NCBI GenBank assembly: GCA_017609845.1
Contig: JAFCDD010000009.1
Span: 1-19,557, forward strand
Direction of reading: 5' to 3'
Length of the DNA: 19,557 nt
Origin: Candidatus Woesearchaeota archaeon
GTDB lineage: Archaea > Nanobdellota > Nanobdellia > SCGC-AAA011-G17 > JACPNG01
The notes under the pieces were generated by a model. The model searched no databases. It saw nothing but the letters and a program-made list of their open reading frames with translations, and was not told the origin of the DNA. Of this stretch, positions 1-6,584 are shown one piece after another (the stretch's first letter is position 1; each line of letters begins with the position of its first letter). Made by a program: the position numbers and the translations under genes.

Positions 1-791
1 AAATTTTCTTTATCAATATTCTCTTCTTTAATTATTTTAGAATAAATCTCTTCTATCTCCTTATTCTCAAACTCAGTTAAGAAACCAAAGATTGGAATCT
101 TAAAATTCTTAACTCTCTCACTAGAAAAAATAAATTCTCCGGCAGTGTAATCAATTTTTTTATAGTTTTTATATTTTAATTTAAAATATTCATATAAAAC
201 CTTATTAAATAACCACGATTGATAACTATTCACATAAAATCTCAATAACCTCTTTCCCAACTTTCTCAAAGAACCAATATAATCTCCTTTTTCCCACTTC
301 AACCTTAACATATAGCATGCTCGTCTATATTGCTTCCTTGCTAATGCATGTCCTAACAAATGATTCCTTCCACCAAACCTTTGATCATCAAAATAATTTT
401 CAATAAACTTAATTCTTTCATATTCCTTGTCCAAATTCCTGACAACGATCTTAAATCTATTACCCTTTAGCTGTCCTAATTTTAATCTTTCAGAACCATA
501 ACCAACAAAACTAATCCTAATATCCTTGATCTTCAAACTCTCTAATTTATTCCTATTAACCCTATGGGCAGAAAAATATTGCTTTGTAATTGCCTTCTTA
601 TCTTTTATTCCAGCTATATTAAATCTACTCTGCTTAATCTTCAATCTAGAAGCAATAGCCTTTATAGCCTCATTAGTATTCCAATTCCTTTTTTCCAAAA
701 TAAAATAACCATAATCCCCTTTCTTTTCTATTTCTAACTTAGGAATTTCCTCAACATAAAAATCTTCTAGCTTTTGCTTTATCTTATACAT
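1..791 (-). CDS. truD: tRNA pseudouridine synthase D (partial, C-terminus outside window)
   Basis: TruD converts a uridine in tRNA to pseudouridine (U13 in characterised members). Reading leftwards from the ATG at 791 gives 263 codons before the window edge; the family is usually about 350-400 residues, so the C-terminal part is missing here. Residues 61-71 read GIKDKKAITKQ, the TruD motif with catalytic Asp at residue 64. Further along are NYFDDQRFGG, the family's second motif, and NSYQSWLFN, its third. The stretch between motifs two and three is short. The start is supported by a TATA-like box on the minus strand (TTTATATT, 824-817) centred about 29 nt upstream, which predicts a leaderless or nearly leaderless mRNA. 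The gene diverges from the dPGM-like gene. Identification is firm from three motifs in order. Confidence 0.93.
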   Translation of the reverse strand, partial: MYKIKQKLEDFYVEEIPKLEIEKKGDYGYFILEKRNWNTNEAIKAIASRLKIKQSRFNIAGIKDKKAITKQYFSAHRVNRNKLESLKIKDIRISFVGYGSERLKLGQLKGNRFKIVVRNLDKEYERIKFIENYFDDQRFGGRNHLLGHALARKQYRRACYMLRLKWEKGDYIGSLRKLGKRLLRFYVNSYQSWLFNKVLYEYFKLKYKNYKKIDYTAGEFIFSSERVKNFKIPIFGFLTEFENKEIEEIYSKIIKEENIDKEN

Positions 792-802
792 AGTAAGAAA
801 TC

Positions 803-824
803 TTTATATAAATAAGAATATAAA
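803..824. promoter_or_regulatory. Overlapping divergent promoters of truD and the dPGM-like gene
   Basis: The 42-base gap between the two divergent start codons holds two TATA-like boxes. TTTATATAAA at 803-812 is a perfect palindrome, centred about 27 nt before the ATG at 834. TTTATATT on the minus strand (824-817) lies about 29 nt before the truD ATG at 791. The two boxes are separated by only 4 bases, so the two initiation complexes would compete for the same DNA. Both transcripts would start at or beside their start codon. Seen from spacing only; no start site has been mapped. Confidence 0.6.
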
Positions 825-833
825 CCTTATTGT

Positions 834-1409
834 ATGTATCTTAAAATCTACTTGGTCAGACACGGACAAACATATTATAATAAATCTCATAGATTCACAG
901 GATTTGTAAATTCTCATTTAACAAAAAAGGGGATACAACAAGCAAAAAGAGTAGCTAAAAAATTAAAAAACAAGAAATTTCAGGTTGCTTTTCAAACAAG
1001 ATTATCTAGATCAAAAGAAACTCTAAAGTACATTCTAAAAGACCATCCAGAATGTAAAAAAGTAATAACAGACGATAGAATGATAGAACGTTGCTATGGT
1101 TCCTTACAAAGACAATATCATAAAACCATAATTAAAAGATATGGGAAAAAACAATTTGATATATGGCACCGCTCTTATAATACTCCCCCACCAAAAGGAG
1201 AATCAATAAAAGACGTAGAAAAAAGAGTTTTATCATTCATAAAATACCTAATCAAATATATGAAAAAAAACAAAGTTAATGTGGTTATATCTGCTCATGG
1301 AAATTCAATGAGGCCATTTAGAAGATACTTCGAAAAACTAACAATAAAACAAATGCTAAAACTAGAAAATCCTTGGGATAACTATTTTGAATACAAAATA
1401 AAAGTATAA
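834..1409 (+). CDS. Histidine phosphatase family protein, 2,3-BPG-dependent phosphoglycerate mutase-like (short form)
   Basis: The protein has 191 residues. The N-terminus has the phosphohistidine motif LVRHGQT (His10), followed by the dPGM-type RFTGFVNSHLTKKG, then ERCYGSLQ with the acid catalyst Glu85, a WHRSYNTPPP segment, and AHGNSMR with the second active-site His155. These are dPGM signatures rather than generic phosphatase ones, so interconversion of 3- and 2-phosphoglycerate in glycolysis/gluconeogenesis is the best guess. It is shorter than typical dPGM (about 230-250 residues): the segment after PPP runs straight into GESIKDVEKR, lacking the usual loop of roughly 30 residues, and the C-terminal tail is short. 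A related phosphatase role cannot be excluded. The start is supported by the TATA box at 803-812. It is transcribed alone; a 62-base gap separates it from the GINS gene. Confidence 0.8.
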   Translation: MYLKIYLVRHGQTYYNKSHRFTGFVNSHLTKKGIQQAKRVAKKLKNKKFQVAFQTRLSRSKETLKYILKDHPECKKVITDDRMIERCYGSLQRQYHKTIIKRYGKKQFDIWHRSYNTPPPKGESIKDVEKRVLSFIKYLIKYMKKNKVNVVISAHGNSMRPFRRYFEKLTIKQMLKLENPWDNYFEYKIKV

Positions 1410-1441
1410 CTATCCAACATAGCTTTTTTACCATATAAATC

Positions 1442-1449
1442 ATTTTAAA
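1442..1449 (+). promoter_or_regulatory. TATA-like box for the GINS-L44e-S27e operon
   Basis: ATTTTAAA lies about 27 nt upstream of the ATG at 1472, the spacing seen at most promoters here. A second AT-rich stretch (ATATAAAT, near 1433) lies slightly farther upstream. No Shine-Dalgarno sequence precedes the start, which fits a leaderless mRNA. Confidence 0.4.
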
Positions 1450-1471
1450 AAAAAATTTCTTATACTAAAAA

Positions 1472-2098
1472 ATGCAAGAATCCATAATAACATATGAAAC
1501 ATTGTATGAAATTCTAAGGGCAGAAAAATTTAGGCAGGAATTGCAAAAACTAGATCCAGAATTCTCAAAAAACATAATAAGCTATCTGAAAGAAAAAAGG
1601 GCCATACTTAAATCTCAACAATCAAAATCTTCAATATTCTCTTCAACAGAATCAAAGAAAACACAAAAACAAGTGGAAAATTTCGAACAAATGTTAAAAG
1701 AACTATATGAAAGAAGAGAAAACAAAATATTGCAACTGGCATTATTTTCCTCAAGAACAAAAGAGGATATAGATCCATCAATAATGCTTCCAGAAGAATT
1801 TGCATTATTTAACAAAATAAAAGAGAATCTTGGATTATTTAGAGGCAATATCTTATCAAATCTTTTAACAGAAAAGCTCCCAGAAATCCAAAAAAACAAC
1901 CAAAAACAAGAACCAAAAGACATAAAAACCACTCAACAATCAAAAAAAACAAAACTCATAAGGTTAACAAAGGCCATACCTAAATTTCTAGGAAATGACC
2001 TTAATATCTATGGTCCTTATGAAAAAGAAGATGTTGCCAATTTGCCAGAAGAAACCGCATCTTTATTAATAGAGAAAAAACGAGCTAAACCATTATGA
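1472..2098 (+). CDS. gins51: Archaeal GINS complex subunit (Gins51/Gins15 type)
   Basis: GINS is the hub of the archaeal replicative CMG-like helicase, linking MCM and the Cdc45/GAN protein and contacting primase. This 208-residue protein has the A-then-B order of the 51/15 type. An alpha-helical A domain (about 1-125) begins YETLYEILRAEK, continues LQKLDPEF and YLKEKRAIL, and contains LKELYERRENKI and MLPEEFALF. A low-complexity Gln/Lys/Thr linker (about 135-160) leads to a C-terminal B domain with IPKFLGNDLNIYGPYEKEDV and ANLPEETASLLIEK. It heads an operon; its TGA overlaps the ATG of L44e. Linking a replication factor to ribosomal protein genes is a known archaeal arrangement. With one subunit visible, the complex could be a homotetramer or pair with a Gins23 elsewhere. 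Confidence 0.88.
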   Translation: MQESIITYETLYEILRAEKFRQELQKLDPEFSKNIISYLKEKRAILKSQQSKSSIFSSTESKKTQKQVENFEQMLKELYERRENKILQLALFSSRTKEDIDPSIMLPEEFALFNKIKENLGLFRGNILSNLLTEKLPEIQKNNQKQEPKDIKTTQQSKKTKLIRLTKAIPKFLGNDLNIYGPYEKEDVANLPEETASLLIEKKRAKPL

Positions 2099-2403
2099 AA
2101 ATACCAAAAAAAATCAATACATACTGCAAATATTGTAGAAAAAAGACAGAACACCTAGTCTCAGAAGTAAAAAAACATGATAGGGGCACCCTTAAAAAAG
2201 GATCGATTAAAAGAGCCTTAGCAAGAGGAGTAGCTCCAAAAAAAGGAAATCGAGGAAAATATGGATCAAAACCAGCAATTTCAAAATTTAAAAGAACGGG
2301 AGCAAAATCATCAAAAAAACATGCTTTTAAGCTTAAATGCAAGGATTGTAACAAAACACAGATAAAAACATATAAAAGAGCAAAAAAAGTACAAATACAA
2401 TAA
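2095..2403 (+). CDS. rpl44e: 50S ribosomal protein L44e (eL42)
   Basis: This is a 102-residue large-subunit protein of the archaeal/eukaryotic family, located near the ribosomal E site. It begins MKIPKKINTYCKYCRKKTEH, with the first zinc pair at Cys11 and Cys14; the second pair is Cys82 and Cys85 in LKCKDC. Between them is the basic middle with RGVAPKKGNRGKYGSKP, typical of the family. Length is normal. The start ATG overlaps the GINS stop (ATGA), indicating translational coupling, and S27e follows after 2 bases. The identification is firm. Confidence 0.96.
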   Translation: MKIPKKINTYCKYCRKKTEHLVSEVKKHDRGTLKKGSIKRALARGVAPKKGNRGKYGSKPAISKFKRTGAKSSKKHAFKLKCKDCNKTQIKTYKRAKKVQIQ

Positions 2404-2405
2404 AA

Positions 2406-2591
2406 ATGGAAGAAATAATAAAAGAACCAATAAGTAAATTTATCAAAGTTAGATGCAAGTGCAAAAACGAACAGATAATTTTTGGTAAGGCCTCAACAAC
2501 AGTAAAATGCTTGGTCTGTGGAAATGTGCTAGCAGAACCTACCGGGGGAAAATCAAAAATCAAAGCCAGGGTTCTTGAAGTATTAGAATAA
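2406..2591 (+). CDS. rps27e: 30S ribosomal protein S27e (eS27)
   Basis: This is a 61-residue small-subunit zinc protein. The family core is clear: FIKVRC, NEQIIFGKAS, VKCLVCGNVLAEPTGGK, and the C-terminal VLEVLE. The zinc-binding cysteines are Cys17, Cys19, Cys35 and Cys38. The first pair is C-K-C, one residue shorter than the usual C-x-x-C, so the first knuckle is contracted while the second is standard. The gene is the third in the operon and is followed by a 31-base gap that holds the promoter of aIF2-alpha. L44e-S27e-aIF2-alpha-Nop10 order is conserved in many archaea, which supports the assignment. Confidence 0.95.
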   Translation: MEEIIKEPISKFIKVRCKCKNEQIIFGKASTTVKCLVCGNVLAEPTGGKSKIKARVLEVLE

Positions 2592-2592
2592 G

Positions 2593-2600
2593 GTTTATAA
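2593..2600 (+). promoter_or_regulatory. TATA-like box for aIF2-alpha
   Basis: GTTTATAA sits just after the S27e stop codon and is centred about 27 nt before the ATG at 2623. It gives aIF2-alpha, Nop10 and the PAC2 protein their own leaderless promoter within an operon that is also read from upstream. Confidence 0.55.
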
Positions 2601-2622
2601 ACATTTACCCATAATCATAATT

Positions 2623-3405
2623 ATGTTCTACAAAAAACAAGGAATTCCAGAAGAAGGAGAAGTATTACTTTGTACAGTAAAAAAAGTATTATTCCACAGT
2701 GTTTTTGTGTACTTAGATGAATACCAAAATCTAGAGGGAATGATCCACATTTCAGAAATTTCTCCTGGAAGGATAAGGAACATAAGAGATTTTGTAAAAG
2801 AAGGAAAAAAGATCGTCTGTAAGGTACTAAAAGTAAACAAAGAAAAAAAACATATTGATTTGTCTTTAAGAAGGGTTCCTTTATCATTAAGAAAAAAGAA
2901 AAATGAAGAATATAAACAAGAACAAAAAGCAGAAAAAATACTGGAAACATTAGCAAAAAGAAAAACTACTACTCTAGAAAAGATTTATAAGGAATTTGGC
3001 TATAAATTAATAGAAGAATTTGACTCATTATATGGCACATTCCAATTAGTAGTGTCAAATCAAATAAATCTAGAAAAAGAAGTTCCAAAAGGTTACAGAG
3101 AAGACCTAATAAAAATAATTAAGGAAAAAATAAAACCACCGGAAGCAATAATAGAAGGAACTTTGGAAATCCAAATAGAAGATCCAAAAGGAATCGAAAT
3201 AATAAAGAAATGCATCAAACATGCATATGAAATAGCAAAACAAAAAAAATACGGGCTTGATATAAAATATCTCGGAGCTCCAAGATACAAATTAAAGTTA
3301 ACAACAACGAATTATAAAGATGCAGAAAAATTCGTCAAGGAATTAACAGAAGAACTAAAAAACATAATGCAGAAAAATAATGGTTCATTAGAATTCAAAA
3401 GATGA
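2623..3405 (+). CDS. eif2a: Translation initiation factor aIF2 subunit alpha
   Basis: The alpha subunit of aIF2 helps the gamma subunit deliver initiator Met-tRNA to the small ribosomal subunit. The 260-residue protein has an N-terminal S1/OB domain (about 8-85) with GMIHISEISPGRIRNIRDFV and ending in HIDLSLRRV, a helical middle domain (about 90-175), and a C-terminal alpha/beta domain (about 176-260) containing YGLDIKYLGAPRYKLKL. Length matches archaeal homologues (about 260-275). The start follows from the TATA box at 2593. Its TGA overlaps the Nop10 ATG. Domain order and operon position make this firm. Confidence 0.95.
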   Translation: MFYKKQGIPEEGEVLLCTVKKVLFHSVFVYLDEYQNLEGMIHISEISPGRIRNIRDFVKEGKKIVCKVLKVNKEKKHIDLSLRRVPLSLRKKKNEEYKQEQKAEKILETLAKRKTTTLEKIYKEFGYKLIEEFDSLYGTFQLVVSNQINLEKEVPKGYREDLIKIIKEKIKPPEAIIEGTLEIQIEDPKGIEIIKKCIKHAYEIAKQKKYGLDIKYLGAPRYKLKLTTTNYKDAEKFVKELTEELKNIMQKNNGSLEFKR

Positions 3406-3569
3406 AAATATTAACATGCAAGGGTTGTCAAATATACACACTAAAACAAAATTGTCCAAAATGTGGCAAAAAAACACAAACGATAAAACCAGCAAAATTT
3501 TCACCAGAAGATCGTTTTGGGAAATATAGAAGGAAAGCAAAAAATGAGTTACAGCATAAAACAGATTAA
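3402..3569 (+). CDS. nop10: Ribosome biogenesis protein Nop10 (H/ACA RNP component)
   Basis: This is a 55-residue protein. The zinc ribbon has Cys6 and Cys9 (LTCKGC) and Cys18 and Cys21 (NCPKCG), followed by the Nop10 signature AKFSPEDRFGKYRRKAK. Nop10 binds Cbf5 in the H/ACA complex that makes guide-RNA-directed pseudouridines in rRNA. The ATG overlaps the aIF2-alpha stop (ATGA), and the 3' end overlaps the start of the PAC2 gene by about 26 bases. aIF2-alpha-Nop10-PAC2 is a conserved archaeal gene trio. A second pseudouridylation gene, truD, lies in the same window. Confidence 0.93.
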   Translation: MKILTCKGCQIYTLKQNCPKCGKKTQTIKPAKFSPEDRFGKYRRKAKNELQHKTD

Positions 3570-4314
3570 GAAAATAAATCCAAAGTCCTGCATTTTAATA
3601 GAAGGTCTTCCAGGAATAGGAAACGTAGGAAAAATAGCGGTGGACTTTATGATAGATGCATTCAAAGCAGAAAAAGTCTATGAAATATATTCAAACAGTT
3701 TTCCGCACGCTGTTTTTGTAAATGAAAAAAACCTGGTAGAATTGCCAAGCATAGAAATATATCATGCAGAGAACAACAAAAACAATTTCCTTTTGTTATC
3801 CGGAGATATTCAACCAGTAGACGAAGTATCATGCCATAAGTTCTGCAATGAAATTCTTTTGTTAGCAAAAAAATACAAATGTAAAGAAATTATAACTCTG
3901 GGAGGTATTGGATTATCCCAAATACCAAAAAAACCAAAAGTATACTCAACAGCAAACACTAAAAAAATAATAAAAAAATACAGCTCAAAAAATTTAAGTA
4001 ATAACATCCACGGAGTAGTCGGACCAATTATCGGAGTATCGGGTTTATTGGTTGGACTGGCAAAAAGGCAAAATATTCCGGCAATGGCGCTATTGGCAGA
4101 AACTTATGCTCATCAAAACTACATAGGGATAAAAGGAGCAAAGGAAATCCTAAAGGTATTAAAAGAGAATCTCAAGCTCAAAATAGACATCTCTCAATTA
4201 GATGATGAAATAGTAAACATAGAAACAGAAATATTAGAAAAAACAAAAAAAATAAGCCAGATTCAAAGAAGTAAAAAATCAACAAAAGATAACATAACAG
4301 ATTATATAGGTTAA
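3544..4314 (+). CDS. PAC2 family protein (proteasome assembly chaperone-like)
   Basis: This 256-residue protein has the PAC2 N-terminal hallmark LIEGLPGIGNVGKIAVDFM, followed by ELPSIEIYH, LSGDIQP, EIITLGGIGLSQIPKKPKVY and GVVGPIIGVSGLLVGLA. The eukaryotic PAC2 relative chaperones proteasome assembly; the archaeal role is not settled. I chose the ATG at 3544 over an in-frame TTG at 3517: the ATG follows a purine-rich AAGGAAAG and gives the expected N-terminus, while the TTG adds nine unconserved residues deeper inside Nop10. A C-terminal helical tail (about 220-245) looks coiled-coil. Its stop codon interlocks with that of the convergent endonuclease Q gene. Family assignment is firm; function is inferred. 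Confidence 0.85.
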   Translation: MSYSIKQIKKINPKSCILIEGLPGIGNVGKIAVDFMIDAFKAEKVYEIYSNSFPHAVFVNEKNLVELPSIEIYHAENNKNNFLLLSGDIQPVDEVSCHKFCNEILLLAKKYKCKEIITLGGIGLSQIPKKPKVYSTANTKKIIKKYSSKNLSNNIHGVVGPIIGVSGLLVGLAKRQNIPAMALLAETYAHQNYIGIKGAKEILKVLKENLKLKIDISQLDDEIVNIETEILEKTKKISQIQRSKKSTKDNITDYIG

Positions 4315-5555
4315 AACTCACCTAAAGTCTTTTGTTTAGGTTTTATTTTATCTATACTTTTTTCTTTACCATTTAAAATAACTTCTCCATAAACCCCATC
4401 ATATCCTGCCTTAATTTTTAATTTATCCTCTCTATTCTTTATTATAACATCTGCCAATCTTTTACCAATTTTCTCTTCTAATTCTTTTTTCTCTACATTA
4501 AGCAAAATATTAAACTCAGAACCAAATTTCTCAATTAAATCATTATAAGTATTCCAAATCTTTTTCGAAGCCAGTTGTTTTATATTTATGACTTTGGCAA
4601 TTAATTCCGTTAATGGTATCAACTTCTTAAATTCAGGTTTACCTTCTGGCTTAAAACCTTCAGGCCTATCTGCTAATTCTTCAACTCTATTTAATACTCC
4701 TATAGTTAATGGCTTTTTACAAACAGGACAAATACCATTATACTTCTTACTCTCTTTAGGATCAAAAACAACATTACAACTTCTATGCCCATCCAAATGA
4801 TATCTTCCATAATCTGGCACAGTTTCAATCGTACCTTTCAAACCTTTTCCAGTTCTTATTGCATTTATTATTTCTTTGTATTTTAATTCAGTATCAATGA
4901 TTGTTGCTTCTCTTCCTAACCTCCAAGGCCAAAAACTATGTGAATCTGAAAAAGAAACTAAATTAATATTATCTAACTTACTTAATCTCCAATTCATTGC
5001 AGGATCGCTACTCATCCCGGTCTCAATTGCATGAATATATTTTGCTTTTTCCTTAAAACATTCTTCTATTGAATTAAAACCAGATTTGCTTCCAAAAATT
5101 GCAAACCACGGGGTCCATACATGGGCAGGAATAATCTCAACATCTTTACTTATACCACTCATCATATCAACTAATTCAATCGATGAAAAACCAAAGATTG
5201 GCCTGCCGTCATAGTCTAACCTTCCCTTTTTTCCTAAAGATTCTGTAATCTGATCTGCTACGTCTCTATTCGGAGCCAGGATAACATGGTGCACTCTCCT
5301 TCCCTTACCACCTTGAGTATAAATCAAAGAAATTTCTGTTTGCCAGATAAAAGGAAATCCATTCTTGGTTCTTAAAATTCCATGCTCGTCCTCTTCTAAG
5401 GCATCAATATCTTTTCTCCACAAGGGATGTTGAAAATCTCCTGTGCCCAAAACATCTATACCTTTAACTCTCGCCCATTTCTCAAGATTCTCAAAATCAA
5501 TATACTTGCTACAAGCCTGGGAATATCTAGAATGTATATGTAAATCAACAATCAT
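4311..5555 (-). CDS. endQ: Endonuclease Q (PHP-domain DNA repair nuclease)
   Basis: EndoQ cuts DNA 5' of deaminated bases (uracil, hypoxanthine, xanthine) and abasic sites; it is known from Thermococcales and some other archaea and bacteria. The 414-residue product has the PHP metal site: DLHIHS (His6, His8), GTGDFQHPLW (Asp40, His43), Glu74, PAHVWTPWF (His145) and SFSDSH (Asp204, His206). A zinc element follows with Cys260, Cys276 and Cys279. Next come a family segment rich in LADRPEGFKPEG and a helical C-terminal region. The last seven residues, QKTLGEF (408-414), match the archaeal PCNA-binding PIP box, as in studied EndoQ proteins. Databases often label such proteins UvrD-like or PHP-domain. 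A TATA-like box at 5585-5578 fixes the start. Confidence 0.9.
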   Translation of the reverse strand: MIVDLHIHSRYSQACSKYIDFENLEKWARVKGIDVLGTGDFQHPLWRKDIDALEEDEHGILRTKNGFPFIWQTEISLIYTQGGKGRRVHHVILAPNRDVADQITESLGKKGRLDYDGRPIFGFSSIELVDMMSGISKDVEIIPAHVWTPWFAIFGSKSGFNSIEECFKEKAKYIHAIETGMSSDPAMNWRLSKLDNINLVSFSDSHSFWPWRLGREATIIDTELKYKEIINAIRTGKGLKGTIETVPDYGRYHLDGHRSCNVVFDPKESKKYNGICPVCKKPLTIGVLNRVEELADRPEGFKPEGKPEFKKLIPLTELIAKVINIKQLASKKIWNTYNDLIEKFGSEFNILLNVEKKELEEKIGKRLADVIIKNREDKLKIKAGYDGVYGEVILNGKEKSIDKIKPKQKTLGEF

Positions 5556-5577
5556 AAAAACTCCATAAATTAAATTT

Positions 5578-5585
5578 ATTTAAAG
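5578..5585 (-). promoter_or_regulatory. TATA-like box for endonuclease Q
   Basis: On the minus strand CTTTAAAT is centred about 27 nt before the ATG at 5555. No Shine-Dalgarno sequence lies next to the start, so a leaderless transcript is expected. Confidence 0.45.
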
Positions 5586-5601
5586 ATTGTTATACTAAAC
5601 T

Positions 5602-6540
5602 TTAGTCAGAATCCTCAACAACAAAACTGGTACTTACAGAATTCTTATATACATACCTTACCTTAATCTTAACTATCTCTTTAAATGCAATCTCTTGTAA
5701 CCCCCTGGTATCAATACTACAAGTAACTGTTCTGGATTTACCATCAATTAATTCAACTACCCCTTTATTCTTATCATCTAATTTACTACATTTTATATTT
5801 AATCTTGCAGGAGAAGTTATTTCTATCTCAACCTTATTCTCTTTATCTTCATCAAAACTACAACTATTCCTAAAGGTTCCCGGTTCATAAATTTCTCCAC
5901 TACCAACCTTGGCCACCTCAAAATCAAATTTAATTTGATCAGATCTGCCAAATTGTTCTAAATTTCTGATCTTAACAGGTGCACCAGAATTCTCAACATC
6001 AATATTTTCATCTGTAACATCGCATGCATCTCTGGATTTCCTCTCAGTAGGATTTCTTTTCAAACATAAGTGGCTAAGAGCATTTGTTTCATATTCATAA
6101 CAGACATCAACTCTCAATTCAACAGGAAAGTTCTCTCCAAGATCTTCCTTATATTTCAAATTATCAAATGTCAGTTCTTCCTCATCTCCTTGAATTACCT
6201 TCTCTCTAATCTTCTCTTTTCCTTCCAGGGTAAAAAGGTTTCTTACAGATAACGAAGGCAAAGAAAACGACTCCCTATTAATCCCATATAAGGTACCAAT
6301 TATCTCTCTTTGCTCAATAGTATCTTCTCCAACATTTTTTAACAGTAAAGAAACATCAAATTCCTCCTTATTATTATCAGAAATTACATTAGGAGGAGAA
6401 TCTTTAACAAAGCTAATTTCCAAACCTTTATCCCCCCCAACAAAAGTTTTACCTGTAGCACTTTCCTCAACAGTTTCTCCTTGACAGCCTGCAATAATTA
6501 ATAAAACGCCTAAAAGAATGACTATAATCCTCTTTTTCAT
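5602..6540 (-). CDS. Predicted lipoprotein, surface-exposed, unknown family
   Basis: I do not recognise the family of this 312-residue protein. It begins with a charged MKKR, a hydrophobic stretch and the lipobox IIAGC, with Cys19 as the expected lipidated residue, so it is probably exported and membrane-anchored. The rest is acidic and predicted beta-rich, with phrases such as FDVSLLLKNVGEDTIEQRE that look like immunoglobulin-like (CARDB-type) beta sandwiches: a first about 40-155, a second about 185-310. Several cysteines (in VCYEYE, HLCLKR, DACDV, NSCSF, NIKCS, VTCSI) may form disulfides. A weak TATA-like box (TTAATAAAC, about 6572-6564) is suitably placed. It lies 44 bases downstream of another surface-protein gene on the same strand and may share its function. 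Confidence 0.75.
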   Translation of the reverse strand: MKKRIIVILLGVLLIIAGCQGETVEESATGKTFVGGDKGLEISFVKDSPPNVISDNNKEEFDVSLLLKNVGEDTIEQREIIGTLYGINRESFSLPSLSVRNLFTLEGKEKIREKVIQGDEEELTFDNLKYKEDLGENFPVELRVDVCYEYETNALSHLCLKRNPTERKSRDACDVTDENIDVENSGAPVKIRNLEQFGRSDQIKFDFEVAKVGSGEIYEPGTFRNSCSFDEDKENKVEIEITSPARLNIKCSKLDDKNKGVVELIDGKSRTVTCSIDTRGLQEIAFKEIVKIKVRYVYKNSVSTSFVVEDSD

Positions 6541-6584
6541 AGTTTATTAAATTAACTTCCTTTGTTTATTAATTTTTTGGTATT

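Noticed and set aside
1608..1932. Two antisense reading frames over the GINS gene
   Set aside because: They mirror a well-recognised GINS coding region, have low-complexity hydrophobic content and no promoter of the type used here.
3517..3543. TTG start extending the PAC2 protein by nine residues
   Set aside because: The added residues do not resemble the family N-terminus, deepen the overlap with Nop10, and an ATG with purine-rich upstream bases lies at the expected position.
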